The notes under the pieces were generated by a model. It had not been told where the DNA came from. It made no database searches and was given only the letters and a program-made list of their open reading frames with translations. From NCBI GenBank assembly GCA_022819985.1, contig JAJEGH010000006.1:1-47819 (forward strand): DNA of 47,819 nt. Reading direction: 5' to 3'. How positions within the stretch are numbered: position 1 is the first letter of the stretch; each line of letters starts with the position of its first letter. Of the stretch, positions 6,806 to 14,170 are shown in pieces. Both the position numbers and the translations under genes were made by a program. The stretch comes from Alphaproteobacteria bacterium. GTDB taxonomy: Bacteria; Pseudomonadota; Alphaproteobacteria; Bin65.

Positions 6806-9800
6806 ATGCTGACTCCGGAACGACGGGACGAACTCGTCTCGGAACTTGCCGGGCGGCCCGGCCACGAGAAGGTCCGCACCCTGTTGTACGGGCTGCTGGT
6901 CGATGGCCTCGGCGCGGACAGCCGGGATATCGATTTCGAGAAGCCTGCGCCGGAAGTGCGCGGCCGGATCGACGCCCTGCTCGGCCGCACCGTGTTCGAG
7001 TTGAAGTCCGACCTGCGGCGCGAACGGAACGACGCTGAGGACGGATTGGCCCGATATCTTTCCGAACGCGAGGGACAGACCGGCGAGAAATTCGTCGGCA
7101 TCGCCACCGACGGCGCGGATTTCGTCGCATATTTCCTGCGCGGCGATTCGGTTGTCGAGGTCGGCGCCCATCGCACCGACCCGGAAAATTCCTGGGAATT
7201 GCTGGCCTGGCTGCGCAGCACGGTCGCCATCGGCGAAGACCTGCTGCCCGACCCCGAAACGATCCGGCGCGAATTCGGCCGCGAGAGCCTGGCCGCCCGA
7301 CGCGCCCTCGACGACCTTGGCGAACTGTGGGGGCAGGTCGCGCAGACGCCGGAGGCGCGCCTGAAGCGCGAACTCTGGAACCGGCTCCTGAGCCTCGCCT
7401 ACGGTGCGGATGTGGGCGACGACGATTTGTTTTTGCGACATACCTATCTGGTCGCCGTCGCGAAAGCAGTGGCATGGTCTGCCATGATCGCTGCACCGCC
7501 TCAGGAAGCTGTTGCGCTTCTTCATGGCAGCGCGTTTTCCGATCTTGGAATTACCGGGCAAAGCGAACCCGATTTTTTCGATTGGGTTCTATCTGCCGAA
7601 GGGGGCGCAGACCTCGTCATGCGCGTCTCGCGTCAGGTCAATCGCTTCCGTCTGCACGATATCCGGGTCGATATCCTCAAAGCGCTCTACGAGAGCCTGA
7701 TCGATCCGGAGACCCGCCGCGACCTCGGCGAATACTATACACCCGACTGGCTTGCCTCTCGCATGATCGCAACCACGGTAGACCGGCCGCTCGAACAGCG
7801 AGTCATAGACCCGGCCTGCGGTTCGGGGACTTTCCTGTTTCACGCGGCACGGGCCGTGCTCGAAGCGGCGACTGCGGCTGGCTTGGCGCCCGCAGAATCG
7901 ATCCGGCTTGCTGCCGATAAAGTCGCCGGGATCGACATTCACCCGGTCGCCGTCATCTTCGCGCGGGTCACCTTCCTGCTCGCGCTCATGCCTGCGTTGC
8001 GTGAAAGGCGTCCGGGCAATGTGACGCTGCCGGTCTACCTCGGAGATGCGCTGCAATGGAACTTGACGCGCCCGGGCGAGAACGGCAGTCAGCCCGATCT
8101 GCTTGCCGGCGACGAAATGCTGGAAATCTTCGTTCCGGCTGTCAAATTGAAAGATCCTAAAGCGGACGACTTACCTCCAGCGACCTTGCGCTTTCCTGCG
8201 GCGGTTGCCGGTGACGCCGGGCTTTTCGACCTTGTTCTGAACACCATGATTCAACTCGGTTCCCGGTCTGCGTCGCCAGCCAACTTCAATGCTTGGATGG
8301 CTCGCCAAGGTTCCGTCTCGCAAAACGACCGGGACATTCTGCGAAAGACCTATGAGGTTATGCGCCGCCTCCAGGAGGAGGGCCGCGACCATATCTGGGG
8401 CTACGTCGCGCGCAATCTGGCCCGGCCGGTCTGGCTGTCGAGCGAAGGACAGAAAGCGGATGTCGTGATCGGCAATCCGCCGTGGCTTGCATACAGGCAT
8501 ATGCGCAGCGATTATCAGGAAAGATTCAGAAAGGAAGCCGGTGCCGCCAACGTCTGGTGGCCGGGCAGAGGAACTTCGGCAAACGATCTTTCGGCATACT
8601 TTTTTCTTCGGGCCGCGCTCCTTTACATGCGCCGGGACGGTCGAATCGCACTGGTTATGCCTTACGCTGCCCTATCCCGGCGCGCTTACAGGAAATTTCG
8701 TACCGGAGAAGTCGCGCAGGCGGGCTACGTCGAGTTCCGACTCCGTTTTAATGCGGCGTGGACCTTCGGGCCGGAAGTGCAACCGCTCTTCCCGGTGCCG
8801 AGTAGCGTGCTGTTCGCCGAGGTTTACGAAGGCGTTTCGCCGGCATCGCTCCCCGCCGAAGTTTGGGCATACAAAGGAACGCTGCCGCGGCGGGATGCCG
8901 ATGAAACGGAAGCGGAGGTCAGCCTGATCGAAACAGTAGATCCTTGGCCAGAGGAAGCCATCGGCGAGACTGGATCGCCCTATCGCGGCGCGTTCCGACA
9001 AGGGGCAATTCTGGTCCCCCGCCGCCTCGTGCTTGTTGAATCGGCCCCGGCTACCGGAGCACTTCCCCCGAACCCTGAGGCACCTTTGGTTCGCGGGCGA
9101 GTCGGCAATCAGGACAAGGAACCTTGGAAGACGCTGGACCCACCCCAAGGCACAGTAGAAAAACGATTCCTCCGTCCGGCATTGCTTGGCGAGTCCATTG
9201 TTCCGTTCCGCGTCGTTGAGCCGCTTCGAGCCGTTATTCCTTGGGATGACGAAAACCGCGATTTAATGGATGCGCGTATAGCCGGTAGCCGAGGCTATCC
9301 GATGTTGGCAAAATGGCTCGAAATGGCAGAGGTGCTGTGGAAAGAGAAGGGCAGGGGGCGACGATCGTTCCTCAAGCAATATGATTATTTCAAGCAGCTT
9401 TCCGCACAATTTCCGATTACGCCTATTCGTGTCGTATATACCAAAGCGGGAACCAACATGGCGGCTGCGGTAGTTCAGGACGATACAACAGTCATCGACC
9501 ACAAGTTATATTGGGGGTCGGCAAAGAATCTCGAAGAAGCCCGCTACCTCTGCGGCATTCTCAATAGCGAGGCTCTGCGCGCCGCAGTAGCGCCATACCA
9601 GGCGCAGGGCCAGTGGGGCGCGCGGGACTTCGACAAGTATGTTTTCAACCTGCCGATCCCGCGCTTCGACAGGGATGATACGCTTCACCGGGATATCGCC
9701 ACCGCCGCCCGGACGGCGGAACGGGTCGCGGGCGACGTCCCGCTGAATGAAGGCGAATATTTCGTCACCACCCGCAAACGCATCCGCGCCGCCCTCGCTG

Positions 9801-9859
9801 AAGATGGCGTTGCCGAGCGGCTGGAGAAATTGGTGGTGGAGTTGCTCAATGGGGCGTGA
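6806..9859 (+). CDS. Single-chain restriction-modification protein (type IIG-like: nuclease plus N6-adenine methyltransferase)
   Basis: A 1017-residue protein. Near the N-terminus RID56-ALLGRTVF-E65-L-K67 fits a PD-(D/E)XK nuclease core. The methyltransferase part has motif I DPACGSGTF (from residue 335) and motif IV NPPW (557-560), the signature of N6-adenine methylases. The C-terminal 350 residues would hold the target recognition domain, by analogy with Eco57I/MmeI-type enzymes, which have similar length. Such enzymes methylate and cut DNA from one polypeptide. Codon third positions in the middle (about 7.4-9.6 kb) are richer in A and T than in neighbouring genes, a sign of transfer. The 186 bases upstream show no clear feature. 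Two further genes follow on the same strand after 107 bases. A BREX PglX-like or type I M-subunit-like role is the main alternative. Confidence 0.85.
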   Translation: MLTPERRDELVSELAGRPGHEKVRTLLYGLLVDGLGADSRDIDFEKPAPEVRGRIDALLGRTVFELKSDLRRERNDAEDGLARYLSEREGQTGEKFVGIATDGADFVAYFLRGDSVVEVGAHRTDPENSWELLAWLRSTVAIGEDLLPDPETIRREFGRESLAARRALDDLGELWGQVAQTPEARLKRELWNRLLSLAYGADVGDDDLFLRHTYLVAVAKAVAWSAMIAAPPQEAVALLHGSAFSDLGITGQSEPDFFDWVLSAEGGADLVMRVSRQVNRFRLHDIRVDILKALYESLIDPETRRDLGEYYTPDWLASRMIATTVDRPLEQRVIDPACGSGTFLFHAARAVLEAATAAGLAPAESIRLAADKVAGIDIHPVAVIFARVTFLLALMPALRERRPGNVTLPVYLGDALQWNLTRPGENGSQPDLLAGDEMLEIFVPAVKLKDPKADDLPPATLRFPAAVAGDAGLFDLVLNTMIQLGSRSASPANFNAWMARQGSVSQNDRDILRKTYEVMRRLQEEGRDHIWGYVARNLARPVWLSSEGQKADVVIGNPPWLAYRHMRSDYQERFRKEAGAANVWWPGRGTSANDLSAYFFLRAALLYMRRDGRIALVMPYAALSRRAYRKFRTGEVAQAGYVEFRLRFNAAWTFGPEVQPLFPVPSSVLFAEVYEGVSPASLPAEVWAYKGTLPRRDADETEAEVSLIETVDPWPEEAIGETGSPYRGAFRQGAILVPRRLVLVESAPATGALPPNPEAPLVRGRVGNQDKEPWKTLDPPQGTVEKRFLRPALLGESIVPFRVVEPLRAVIPWDDENRDLMDARIAGSRGYPMLAKWLEMAEVLWKEKGRGRRSFLKQYDYFKQLSAQFPITPIRVVYTKAGTNMAAAVVQDDTTVIDHKLYWGSAKNLEEARYLCGILNSEALRAAVAPYQAQGQWGARDFDKYVFNLPIPRFDRDDTLHRDIATAARTAERVAGDVPLNEGEYFVTTRKRIRAALAEDGVAERLEKLVVELLNGA

Positions 9860-9966
9860 ATTTTCCTGGGCCGGACGCGCGATGTTGTCTGCTGTGCATC
9901 CGCCATCGGGCGGCGTAGGATTACAGGCGGCCCGATGACCGGTTGTTGCGGCGAGGGAACACGGCC

Positions 9967-10710
9967 ATGAGAGATGGATACGAATACCGGTTCGTTATCG
10001 ACGCCTACAGTCCCGATACCCTGCCGATGTCGCGGCTGGCCGAATACATGGCCGACCTTGCGCAACTCCTCGGGAGGGCCCAACAGGTGCATTTCGTGCG
10101 CCTCGAACCCGGCAGCACCGTGCTTGTGCAAAATGTCGAGCGGGAAGCTGAGCCCGAAGTGCGGCAGCGGCTTCGAACCGTCGGATGCGACGATACTCCC
10201 GCAGACGTAGCCAGCGCCTTCAAGGCGCTAAACCGGCATTTGGCGAACGACAATGCGGTCGGCAGTTTGCAGGAGAGCGGCGGCGCCGAGGTCGTCCGCT
10301 TTCCCGGCCGCGAGCAACCGCAGCCGCTGACGTTCGGCGCGTTCAACGAGCCCGGAGTTCTAGACGGCGTGCTCATTCGCATCGGCGGCCGGGACGATAC
10401 CGTGCCCGTCCACCTGCAAGACGGTGACATGGTCCATGTGTGCAACGCGACCCGCGATATGGCCAGGCAGCTTGCGCTTCATCTCTACGGCTCCGTCCTG
10501 CGCGTGCGAGGTGAGGGCCGCTGGGAGCGCGACGCCGACGGCAATTGGTCGATGAAACGCTTTAATATCAGCGGGTTCGAGGAACTCGACGATGCACCGC
10601 TCGGCGAAATCGTCGGACGGTTGCGCGCCGTCGAAGGCAGCAGGTGGAGCGATATCGACGATCCGCCGGCAGAACTTCAACGATTGCGCGGCCTCGACGA
10701 GGCTCTCTGA
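9967..10710 (+). CDS. Unrecognised conserved-looking protein coupled to a PIN nuclease
   Basis: A 247-residue soluble protein with no signal peptide or membrane segment. It starts at ATG 9967 after GAGGGA (9953-9958). It opens with YRFVIDAYSPDTLPMSRLAEYMADLA, then V-H-F-x-R-L-E-x-G-S-T-V-L-V. The middle contains VVRFPGRE, GVLIRIGGRDDTVPVHLQDG and HVCNATRDMARQLA, which have a beta-rich look. The C-terminal part has RWERDADGNWSMKRFNISGF. I recall similar proteins paired with similar PIN proteins in other genomes, but I cannot name a family. Its stop codon overlaps the start of the PIN gene (TGATG), which implies coupled translation and a stoichiometric partner. An antitoxin or a substrate adaptor are both possible. 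Confidence 0.75.
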   Translation: MRDGYEYRFVIDAYSPDTLPMSRLAEYMADLAQLLGRAQQVHFVRLEPGSTVLVQNVEREAEPEVRQRLRTVGCDDTPADVASAFKALNRHLANDNAVGSLQESGGAEVVRFPGREQPQPLTFGAFNEPGVLDGVLIRIGGRDDTVPVHLQDGDMVHVCNATRDMARQLALHLYGSVLRVRGEGRWERDADGNWSMKRFNISGFEELDDAPLGEIVGRLRAVEGSRWSDIDDPPAELQRLRGLDEAL

Positions 10711-11249
10711 TGCCGGTTTTCGACGCTACGGCGCTCATGTATTTTCTTGAGCCCGATGCAGGGGCGCCGCTCGATCCCACGACGAACGAACCGGTGACCG
10801 ATGCCAAGGCGCGCATCGACTTTCTCATCGAGACGCTTGAAGCTGGACACCAAACCGTCGTTGTCCCGACTCCGGCCCTCAGCGAGGTGCTCGTACATGC
10901 CGGCGACGCCGGACCTCGATATCTGGAAATTCTCAACGGTAGCCGGTGCTTCCGCATCGAACCGTTCGATCAGCGTGCGGCTGTTGAACTCGCTGCGATG
11001 ACCCGCGACGCCATCGTAGCCGGCGATCTGCGCGCTGGCACCGATGCGACCCGCGCCAAGATCAAATTCGACCGGCAGATCATCGCAATTGCTCGGACGC
11101 AAGGCCAGCGGACCATCTATTCCGACGACAGGGATATCGCGAAGCTCGGAAACGCGCTCGAACTTGAGATCGTTCCGATTCACGCTCTCCCGCTGCCGCC
11201 GCAAGATGCCCAAGGAAGACTTGACCTTGGGCAGGATGAGGAAAACTGA
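10710..11249 (+). CDS. PIN-domain ribonuclease-like protein
   Basis: A 179-residue protein with the acidic residues of PIN nucleases: D5 in VFDATAL, E59 in ALSEVLV, D121 in KFDRQIIAIA and D139/D140 in TIYSDDRDI. PIN proteins cleave RNA (VapC toxins) or, less often, DNA. It is longer than usual VapC (about 130 aa); the extra part is an N-terminal insert rich in Pro/Asp between residues 14 and 32 and an acidic tail. The ATG overlaps the stop codon of the 247-residue gene by one base. No Phd or AbrB antitoxin is adjacent, so if it is a toxin, the 247-residue protein is the candidate partner. The pair follows the restriction-modification gene and may belong to the same island. Confidence 0.8.
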   Translation: MPVFDATALMYFLEPDAGAPLDPTTNEPVTDAKARIDFLIETLEAGHQTVVVPTPALSEVLVHAGDAGPRYLEILNGSRCFRIEPFDQRAAVELAAMTRDAIVAGDLRAGTDATRAKIKFDRQIIAIARTQGQRTIYSDDRDIAKLGNALELEIVPIHALPLPPQDAQGRLDLGQDEEN

Positions 11250-11285
11250 AAACCGCAATTGCCGGTCAATCCGCGCGCCATCCCC

Positions 11286-11360
11286 TCACGCCGCCCCGTC
11301 CGGCTCGTTCAGTTGCTGTATCGCGTCGTCGGGGCGGGCGCGGATCGTGTCCATGAAGGC
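11286..11360 (-). pseudogene. Remnant of a duplicated sulfatase 3' end
   Basis: In reverse, this stretch encodes ...FMDTIRARPDDAIQQLNEPDGAA followed by TGA. This is nearly the same as the last residues of the complete sulfatase gene at 11763 (MDMIRARPDDAIPALNEPDGAA). About 67 bases match with few differences, at a spacing of 477 bases and in the same orientation. Upstream of it no sulfatase-like sequence can be recognised. It is therefore a 3' fragment left by a duplication or a deletion between repeats. Confidence 0.8.
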
Positions 11361-11404
11361 GGGCAAGAGCCGTAGCGCCAGCGGAAGGCCAGCCCGCTTG
11401 GGGC

Positions 11405-11432
11405 TTGACTTTCCAGTAATAAATCCCATATT
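11405..11432 (+). promoter_or_regulatory. Possible sigma-70 promoter in an intergenic region
   Basis: TTGACT (11405-11410) and CATATT (11427-11432) are separated by 16 bases in a locally AT-rich patch within otherwise GC-rich DNA. No gene follows on this strand before 13.5 kb, so if used it would drive a non-coding transcript across the TCATGACA repeats. Weak evidence. Confidence 0.25.
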
Positions 11433-11497
11433 AAGCATTCGCGCCTCGCGACCAGGGCGCGGCGGCCGGCGGCTTCCGTTACCGGCCGCGGCGGAAC

Positions 11498-11705
11498 ATG
11501 ACATTTCATGACACCTTCGAACGCCTGTCTGGCGGTCCGGTCGCCGTCCCGGTCGGGCACAGCGGGCGGAGGAGCGGTGGGACAAACGAAGACGGGAGCG
11601 GAAGCGCGAACCATGACATTTCATGACATTCCTATGCCCTTCCCCCGCCGCGCGGCCGGGGCGAAGAGGGCAGGGAACATGACGAATCCAGACATATCAT
11701 GACAT
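11498..11705. repeat. Three spaced copies of a CATGACATTTCATGACA-type motif
   Basis: CATGACATTTCATGACAC occurs at 11498-11515, CATGACATTTCATGACATT at 11612-11630, and a shorter variant GACATATCATGACAT at 11691-11705. Each holds the palindrome TCATGA and a doubled TGACA. They are separated by about 114 and 79 bases, with GC-rich spacers containing no convincing gene. They lie between the sulfatase remnant and the stop codon of the complete sulfatase gene. Regulatory binding sites or scars of a small mobile repeat are possible. Confidence 0.6.
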
Positions 11706-11762
11706 CCGAGTACCCGTTCCCGCTCCGCGGGCGCTGCACCGCCCGCGGCCGGCCTCGCGCCG

Positions 11763-13364
11763 CTATGCCGCCCCGTCCGGCTCGTTCAGCGCCGGGATCG
11801 CGTCGTCGGGGCGGGCGCGGATCATGTCCATGAGCTCGCGCTGGACCGCCGCGGCGCCGGGGTCGTTCCAGCGGTTGTCCATCTCGGCCGGGTCGTTCGC
11901 CAGGTCGTAGAGTTCCCCGGTGTCGCTCAGGGCCTCGTATGTCAGCTTGTGGGTCTTCGTGCGCACGCAGCGCAGCGAAAGCTGCACCCCGGCGCGGTTC
12001 GGATGCAGCTCCCACTCGTTGAAGGCATAGTCCCGGCCCGCGCCGTTGCGGGCGCCGTTGCCGCCCCCGTTGCCGCCGCCATCTTCGATCAGCGGACGCA
12101 GGCTGGTCGAATGGCGGTCGTCGGGGCCGGAGGCATCGGAGCGCGCGGGGGCGGCCCAGCCGGCGCCGGCCCAGTCGAGGAAGGTCGCCGGCAGATCGAG
12201 GGTCGAGACCGGATCGCCGACGACCCTGCCGGCCGGAACGCCCGGGCCGCGCAGGATCAGCCCGATGCGCAGCAGCCCCTCATAGTGCATCGGGCCCTTG
12301 AGCACGAGACCGTGGTCGCCGAGCCAGTCGCCGTGGTCGGAGGAGTAGACGACGACGGTGTTACTGTCCTGGCCGCTCTCGGCCAGGGCGATCAGGATGC
12401 GGCCGACATGATGGTCGATCAGGGAGATCTGGCCGTAATAGTTGGCGATCAGATGGCGGAGCCGTTCGTCGCTCTGAAACGGGATGCGGCTGTACTGTGA
12501 GCGGAGGTCCGCGAACTCGCCCTCGATCTTCTTCTCGACAATCTCCCGGTGCCACCAGGGCCGGCGGTCGAAATCGCGGGTCCGGTGTTCCGGCAGGTCG
12601 ACCTCGTCCGGGCGGTGCAGGTAGCACCAGGGCTCCGGCGCGTCGAACGGATGGTGCGGGTCCGGGAAGCTGGCCCAGACGCACCAGGGAGAGTCGTCCC
12701 CGCGGCGGATGAAGTCGATGGTCCGGTCGCCGACCCAGGCGCTGTTGTGCCAGGCCTCGGGCAGTTTCGAATTCCAGGTCTGGGCGGCCAGTCCCCCGGT
12801 CTCGCGGAAATCGCCCCAATACAGGTCCGTCTTCTCGTCGCCCTGTCCGTCCGCGTGGTACCAGCACTCGTAATGCAGCCCTTGGGGCGGCTTGCGGACC
12901 GGAAACCAGTTGTGGCCGACCAGCATCAGGTCGACATGGCTGAAGCCCATATAGGGGCCGCTCCAGTCCGGGCCGAAATCCTTCGAGCTTTCGATACATT
13001 CCGGACTGCCGGTCGGCGCGAAGGTGTTGTAGGTCGAGAAATGCGCCTTGCCGACGAAACCGGTGCGGTAGCCGGCGGCGGCGAGCGCCCCGGCGAACCC
13101 GGCCTCGCCGGTTCCAGGATCGAGGGAGATGCCGTTGTCGTGCACGCCGTGGGTCATCGGCAGCAGGCCGGTCAGGATCGACGCGCGCGACGGCTGGCAG
13201 ACCACGTTCGGCGTGATGCAGGCGGCAAAGCGCGTGCCCTCGGCCGCCAGCCGGTCGAGATGGGGGGTCTTGATCGGCCGCCCCTCGAAACCGTAGCAAT
13301 CGCCGCGTTGCTGGTCCGAGGTGATGAACAGGATGTTGGGCCGGCGTTTCGCAGTATCGTTCAT
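11763..13364 (-). CDS. Sulfatase (arylsulfatase / choline-sulfatase-like)
   Basis: A 533-residue cytoplasmic-looking sulfatase, without a signal peptide. It has the sulfatase signature C56-Q-P-S-R60 in VVCQPSRASILTG; the cysteine is converted to formylglycine by a separate maturase. Metal ligands are suggested by TSDQQR (residues 16-20) and by SSDHGDWLGDHG, with a following K in LKGPMHYE. The family hydrolyses sulfate esters; some members act on phosphonate esters. A Gly/Asn repeat tract (GGGNGGGNGARNGAG) inserts before the C-terminal segment. The gene is divergent from the MarR regulator at 13549, with a palindrome between them. A remnant of its 3' end lies downstream at 11286-11360. Confidence 0.9.
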   Translation of the reverse strand: MNDTAKRRPNILFITSDQQRGDCYGFEGRPIKTPHLDRLAAEGTRFAACITPNVVCQPSRASILTGLLPMTHGVHDNGISLDPGTGEAGFAGALAAAGYRTGFVGKAHFSTYNTFAPTGSPECIESSKDFGPDWSGPYMGFSHVDLMLVGHNWFPVRKPPQGLHYECWYHADGQGDEKTDLYWGDFRETGGLAAQTWNSKLPEAWHNSAWVGDRTIDFIRRGDDSPWCVWASFPDPHHPFDAPEPWCYLHRPDEVDLPEHRTRDFDRRPWWHREIVEKKIEGEFADLRSQYSRIPFQSDERLRHLIANYYGQISLIDHHVGRILIALAESGQDSNTVVVYSSDHGDWLGDHGLVLKGPMHYEGLLRIGLILRGPGVPAGRVVGDPVSTLDLPATFLDWAGAGWAAPARSDASGPDDRHSTSLRPLIEDGGGNGGGNGARNGAGRDYAFNEWELHPNRAGVQLSLRCVRTKTHKLTYEALSDTGELYDLANDPAEMDNRWNDPGAAAVQRELMDMIRARPDDAIPALNEPDGAA

Positions 13365-13490
13365 GCGGGTATCTTCTTTCTTATGGGCTTCTTTCTTGCG
13401 GGGCTTGACTGCCGTAGCCGGCAGGGCAGGGCGGCGTTTCCCTGCATCTCCGGGGCAGGCAGGGAGGGTCTGGAAATCCCCGGCCGTTAC

Positions 13491-13504
13491 GTTGATAATT
13501 CAAC
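13491..13504. promoter_or_regulatory. Likely MarR operator (inverted repeat)
   Basis: GTTGATAATTCAAC has perfect 5-base arms (GTTGA/TCAAC) around TAAT. It lies in the 184-base divergent region between the sulfatase and marR starts, with an AT-rich flank continuing to ATGTCAACATA. Location and symmetry suit autoregulation by the adjacent MarR protein. Function is inferred. Confidence 0.5.
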
Positions 13505-13548
13505 GAAATATGTCAACATACAGACCTGACGTTAAGGATCGAAGGACC

Positions 13549-14106
13549 ATGGCTCGGGCACGGCGAGGCGGAAATTCCCCGCAGGGCGATCGGAAACCCT
13601 CTTCGGAGCGGCCGGCTGCGCCGGGCGCCGCAGACGAACTGGCGTCGGTCACGCAGTTTTACACCTACCGGTTGCACCGGCTCTCTGCCCTGCTGAGCCG
13701 GCAGATGCACGACGAATTGCAGGCGCGCTACGGATTTGGGCTGGCCGAATGGCGCACCATCGCCGTTCTGGGCGAGTTCGGCGTCCTTTCCCTGCGCGAT
13801 GTCGCCCGGCACGCCAGCATCGACAAGGCGCAGGTCTCCCGCCTGCTGCCGAAGCTGATCCGGCCCGGCTATATTGTGCGCGAGCCGCACCCGAGCGACC
13901 GGCGGCGGGCGTCGCTGCGGCTGACCGAGGCCGGCCGGAGGCTCCATGGCGAAATCCTGGTCCTCGGGCGGCGGCGCCAGGACTGGCTAGCGGAAGCGCT
14001 GAACAGCCACGAGCGTTCGAGGCTCGTCGGCTATCTCGACCGTCTCCTTGCGAAAGTCGAAGCCGAACCGTTCGGGCCGTTTGCGCGGCGGAAGGAGATG
14101 GAATGA
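13549..14106 (+). CDS. MarR-family transcriptional regulator
   Basis: A 185-residue protein with a winged-helix domain. The HTH region runs through LSLRDVARHASIDKAQVSRLLPKL (about residues 82-105), followed by the wing with the hallmark D-R-R sequence in HPSDRRRASLRLTEAGRRL. MarR proteins are dimeric repressors released by small, often aromatic, ligands. The start chosen is ATG 13549; ATG 13510 is also in frame and would add 13 residues. The first 30 residues are basic and disordered-looking. It is divergent from one sulfatase gene and 64 bases upstream of another on its own strand, so it probably controls both. The effector may be a sulfate ester or its product (inference). Confidence 0.9.
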   Translation: MARARRGGNSPQGDRKPSSERPAAPGAADELASVTQFYTYRLHRLSALLSRQMHDELQARYGFGLAEWRTIAVLGEFGVLSLRDVARHASIDKAQVSRLLPKLIRPGYIVREPHPSDRRRASLRLTEAGRRLHGEILVLGRRRQDWLAEALNSHERSRLVGYLDRLLAKVEAEPFGPFARRKEME

Positions 14107-14170
14107 CCGGTATTCCGCCGCACGCCCGGCCGGCGGCGCGTGCAGTTTAGGTTGCAAGAGCAAGCCTCCC

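Noticed and set aside
12361..13299. Open frame of 312 codons on the minus strand inside the sulfatase gene
   Set aside because: It is another frame of the same strand within a convincing sulfatase; Arg/Pro-rich composition shows it is a shadow.
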